Shown piece by piece: positions 61,222 to 64,000 of a stretch of 64,000 bases of DNA. Below the pieces are notes generated by a model. The model was given only the letters and a program-made list of their open reading frames with translations. It was not told where the DNA came from and did not search any database. The DNA is taken from positions 620,001 to 684,000 of the forward strand of contig CP036279.1 in NCBI GenBank assembly GCA_007748055.1. Direction: 5' to 3'. This DNA comes from Kolteria novifilia (GTDB lineage: Bacteria; Planctomycetota; Planctomycetia; Kolteriales; Kolteriaceae). Positions within the stretch are counted from its first letter, which is position 1; every line of letters begins with the position of its first letter. Position numbers and translations under genes: made by a program.

Positions 61222-62580
61222 ATGCTTTCTCCCTCCCTTGCCGCGACGCTTCTAGCGATGCTCGTGCCCTCGGCTCCGAAACCCGAAACGGGTCGCCCCA
61301 ACGTTGTCGTCATCATGGCCGACGATTTGGGAGCCGCGGAACTGGGTTGCTACGGCAACGCAAATCACGACACGCCGCACCTCGACCAGCTCGCTCGCGA
61401 AGGGATGCGATTTCGCACCTGCTACGCCACGCCGATCTGCTCTCCGAGCCGCGTACTGATCATGACGGGGCGCTATGGCGTTCACACCGGCTGGTACAAC
61501 TTTACTGGACGCCCCGGGTCGCCCACCTTTCGTAATCCGAATTATCGCCTCTCCGAGCATGAGGTCACGTTCGGAACGGTCCTGCGCGACGCGGGGTACA
61601 AGACCGCCTTGGCCGGCAAGTGGCAACTGACCGGCGAACGGCCGACCCTCATTCATGAGGACGGCTTCGACGAGTACTGCATCTGGGCCTACAAGGAATA
61701 CCTTCCCGAGGGCGTGACCCACACGGGGCGTTGGGAGGGGAAGGGAAAGTCCCGCACCGCCCGATTCTGGCATCCCTCGATCATGAAGAACGGCGAGTAC
61801 GTGCCCACCAAGCCGGAGGACTACGGGCCGGAGATCTTCACCGACTTCATCATCGACTTCATGACGGAGAACAAGGATGATCCGTTCCTGGTCTACTACC
61901 CGATGTGTCTAACGCACACGCCCTGGGAACCGGCTCCGAGCAAGGAGAGCCCCAGCGGGAAGACGCCCAAGGGGCTCAAGTACAACGTCGAGTCGATGGA
62001 CACGCAGGTCGGTCGGATCGTGGCGACGCTCGATCGGCTCGGTTTGCGGGAGAAGACGTTGATCCTCTTCACGGGGGACAATGGGACCAACAACGCGGGG
62101 AAGGGGCAAGTGACCGAGATGGGGGCGCGCGTCCCGCTGATCGCGAGTTGTCCCAAGACGGTAGTGAGCGACGTCGTGAGCGACGAACTCGTCGATTTGA
62201 GCGATGTCTTTCCGACGGTGTTGGCGTTCGCGGGGGTGGCGACGCCCTCGGGGCTAGAGATCGATGGCGAAAACCTGCTGCCGACCCTCGAAGGCTCCAA
62301 GAGTCCGCATCGCGATTGGATCTTCAGCTACCTACATCGGTATCGGCTTTTGCGCGACCGGCGCTGGTTGCTCGACGGGGAAGGCCACTTCTACGACTGT
62401 GGTGATCGGCGTGACGGCAAGGGCTATCGCGACGTGACCGAGTCGAAGGATCCGGAGGTGGTGGCGGCTCGGGCCCGTTTCGCCTCGATTCTCGCGGGGT
62501 TGCCGGCGCCGACGTCGATCCCGCCTTGTCCGTATGTCGAAAAGCACCGAGAACGGCTGCTGAACATGTCATCACGATAG
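61222..62580 (+). CDS. Secreted sulfatase
   Basis: A 452-residue formylglycine sulfatase. A short signal peptide (MLSPSLAATLLAMLVPSAPK) precedes the metal-binding motif VVVIMADDLGAAELGCYGN. The active-site motif is CSPSR with the cysteine at about residue 73, modified by a formylglycine-generating enzyme encoded elsewhere. Later motifs include LAGKWQLTGERPT and LILFTGDNGTNNA. Planctomycetes carry many such enzymes for sulfated polysaccharides; the exact substrate cannot be read here. The open frame extends upstream to 61105, but the signal peptide favours 61222, with AAAGGA upstream. Confidence 0.9.
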   Translation: MLSPSLAATLLAMLVPSAPKPETGRPNVVVIMADDLGAAELGCYGNANHDTPHLDQLAREGMRFRTCYATPICSPSRVLIMTGRYGVHTGWYNFTGRPGSPTFRNPNYRLSEHEVTFGTVLRDAGYKTALAGKWQLTGERPTLIHEDGFDEYCIWAYKEYLPEGVTHTGRWEGKGKSRTARFWHPSIMKNGEYVPTKPEDYGPEIFTDFIIDFMTENKDDPFLVYYPMCLTHTPWEPAPSKESPSGKTPKGLKYNVESMDTQVGRIVATLDRLGLREKTLILFTGDNGTNNAGKGQVTEMGARVPLIASCPKTVVSDVVSDELVDLSDVFPTVLAFAGVATPSGLEIDGENLLPTLEGSKSPHRDWIFSYLHRYRLLRDRRWLLDGEGHFYDCGDRRDGKGYRDVTESKDPEVVAARARFASILAGLPAPTSIPPCPYVEKHRERLLNMSSR

Positions 62581-62753
62581 ACGCCAAGCCCTTGGGGCAA
62601 TAGGTAGAACTTGTCGTGTATGGTGTGGTGTTGGGGGAATGACGAGGTTAAAGTGAGCAATGTCTTGCGGTCCTTGGGAAGCACCGCTTGAAATGCCCAC
62701 CCGCAGCCGATAACCTCATTGGTGTCAATTGGTTCCCGATGGATGTTTCGTCC

Positions 62754-63113
62754 ATGAGCGACGCTTTCCGAATCGAGCGGCACGGCGATGTCGCCGTCGT
62801 CGTCCCTTCCAGCGAAGTGGAATCGCTCCAGTGGGAACTCATCGAAGAGGCTGCCGACCTCGTGGTGGCTCCCATCAGCCAGATGGAAGTTCCGATGGTG
62901 GTCATCGACCTCAGCGAGGTCGAGTTCTTCGGTTCGGTCTTTCTCTCCCTTCTCTTGCGCACGTGGAAATCGGTCTACCAGCAGGGCGGAACGATGGTCC
63001 TTTGCGGCGTCTCGCAGCGGGCCCGTGAACTCTTGAAACTGACCGCTCTCGACACGCTCTGGGCGATCTACGAGACCCGCGAAGAGGCGATGCAGGTCCT
63101 TCAGGCCGATTGA
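62754..63113 (+). CDS. STAS-domain anti-anti-sigma factor-like protein
   Basis: A 119-residue protein with a STAS fold: RIERHGDVAVVVPSSEVES, then VVIDLSEVEFFGSVFLSLLL, where Ser61 takes the place of the phosphorylated serine of SpoIIAA, and GGTMVLCGVSQRARELLKLT. It would bind and be phosphorylated by an anti-sigma kinase; none is adjacent. An ATG at 62739 is an alternative start. Upstream there is a 173-bp gap after the sulfatase. Confidence 0.82.
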   Translation: MSDAFRIERHGDVAVVVPSSEVESLQWELIEEAADLVVAPISQMEVPMVVIDLSEVEFFGSVFLSLLLRTWKSVYQQGGTMVLCGVSQRARELLKLTALDTLWAIYETREEAMQVLQAD

Positions 63114-63217
63114 CCGCTCGCGGGAAACGGCTATCCTTTGCATGCCTAGGGGAGTCGTTCAGGGCCAATCCCCACCTTTCAATCGTTGTCTTTTTCTCCG
63201 CCACGGGATCATCTCCG

Positions 63218-64000
63218 ATGTCGCAGCAAGTGCCTCTACGCGATGACGCTGCCGAAAGCATTCGTATCGTCCAGGGAATCAAGGATGTCGCCGACGGGCT
63301 GCTCGACGATGGCGCCGACCGGGGCGACTTGAAGCTGCTGTTGCGGACGCTCGAGGAATTGCGGCTCTCTTTTCGGAGCCTCTCTCGCTTCAAGGAGCGC
63401 CGCAAGGTCACCGTCTTCGGCTCGGCCCGAACCCAACCCGATCATCCCGACTACCAGCAAGCGGTCGCGTTTGGCCGGGCGATCGCCGAAGCGGGCTACA
63501 TGGTGATCACCGGCGGCGGTCCCGGCATCATGGAGGCCGCTCACGTCGGCTCCGATCCCTCGATGGCGATCGGTATCAACATCCGATTGCCGTTCGAGAA
63601 CGCCAATCCGCTCGTCGAGGACGACAAACTCCTGGAGATGAACTACTTCTTCACCCGCAAGCTCCTCTTCATCAAGGAGGCTCACGCGGTGGTGCTGATG
63701 CCCGGCGGGTTCGGCACGCTCGATGAAGGGTTCGAAAGCCTCACCCTCATCCAGACCGGAAAGTCGCGGATCGTTCCGATCGTCTTGCTCGATAATCCCG
63801 GTGGGAGCTATTGGAAGGAGTGGAGCGAGTACCTCGATCGTCAGCTCTACCAGAAGGGGATGATTTCCGAGGAGGACTTCAGTCTCTTCCGCGTGACCGA
63901 CAGCGTCGACGACGCGGTGGAGGAGGTGACTGCGTTCTATCGGGTCTTTCACAGCGAGCGCTATGTTCGCGGTCGGCTGGTGCTGCGGCTTTTGCACCCC
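63218..64000 (+). CDS. LOG-family (cytokinin riboside monophosphate phosphoribohydrolase-like) protein, partial
   Basis: The gene runs off the window end, so only the first 261 residues are visible. It has an N-terminal helical extension of about 60 residues, then the LOG/Rossmann core: KVTVFGSARTQPDHPDYQQA, YMVITGGGPGIMEAAHVGS and the catalytic/nucleotide motif VLMPGGFGTLDEGFESLTL. LOG proteins hydrolyse nucleoside monophosphates; they were often annotated as lysine decarboxylases. The start is the ATG at 63218 (MSQQVPLRDDAAESIR). Confidence 0.88.
   Translation, partial: MSQQVPLRDDAAESIRIVQGIKDVADGLLDDGADRGDLKLLLRTLEELRLSFRSLSRFKERRKVTVFGSARTQPDHPDYQQAVAFGRAIAEAGYMVITGGGPGIMEAAHVGSDPSMAIGINIRLPFENANPLVEDDKLLEMNYFFTRKLLFIKEAHAVVLMPGGFGTLDEGFESLTLIQTGKSRIVPIVLLDNPGGSYWKEWSEYLDRQLYQKGMISEEDFSLFRVTDSVDDAVEEVTAFYRVFHSERYVRGRLVLRLLHP

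Noticed and set aside
1-64000. tRNA or rRNA genes
   Set aside because: I found no cloverleaf with a GTTCGAATC-type T arm and CCA-end context, nor any rRNA core sequence, in either strand by eye.

Overview
The window reads as a chromosomal segment from a member of the Planctomycetota. By eye it is GC-rich, roughly 60 percent. This assignment rests on gene content, not on a 16S gene, which is absent. The indicative genes are a DUF1559 pseudopilin paired with a carboxypeptidase-regulatory-like lipoprotein, a second DUF1559-like lipoprotein, a WD40-caspase protein beside a transmembrane Ser/Thr kinase, a second sensor Ser/Thr kinase, a YfbK-type von Willebrand protein with its own ECF sigma factor, a secreted sulfatase, a bacterial GH3 protein and an oversized VgrG. 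Genes are mostly single or in short operons, and many intergenic spaces carry dispersed palindromic repeats.

Layout. 0.1-10 kb: BaiN-type flavoprotein, DUF481 outer-membrane protein, methyltransferase, small zinc-ribbon protein, polytopic membrane protein, a tandem FMN-binding/NapH-like redox protein and an orphan CheA. 10-16 kb: SDR enzyme, a two-helix membrane protein, a divergent ExbB-ExbD-ExbD operon with a recognisable promoter and terminator, and an outer-membrane barrel protein. 16.7-24.3 kb: a signalling cluster of kinase, DUF4384 protein and WD40-PDZ-like-caspase protein. 24.3-30 kb: small membrane protein, phosphodiesterase, GH3 enzyme and flippase-like protein. 30-35.7 kb: YpdA-like reductase, RNase P RNA, DUF58 protein, HD-like protein and sensor kinase. 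35.9-40.9 kb: a VgrG module (VgrG, DUF6931, coiled-coil protein) with no other type VI genes in view. 42-47.2 kb: DUF1559/lipoprotein pair, then the vWA protein and sigma factor. 47.2-54 kb: repeat-rich ground with a 331-bp duplication, a CPBP protease fused to a quinone oxidoreductase, three near-identical 166-bp tandem units and a DUF5677 gene broken by an in-frame TGA. 54-56 kb: MarR-pirin-DoxX operon. 57-64 kb: CBM9/DOMON-like protein, catalase, signal peptidase I, sulfatase, STAS protein and a LOG-family gene that runs off the window end.

The least explained content is (1) a family of elements with about 18-bp terminal inverted repeats around arrays of 28-30-bp hairpin units, four copies plus a relic; (2) a second dispersed repeat beginning TAGCAGCCCGTTGATC, whose first three bases serve as the stop codon of neighbouring genes; (3) the kinase/DUF4384/caspase cluster, whose kinase carries five copies of an unfamiliar roughly 60-residue extracytoplasmic repeat; and (4) the VgrG with a hydrophobic insertion and a long beta-rich tail. 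Functions are inferred from motifs read in the translations; no database search was run.
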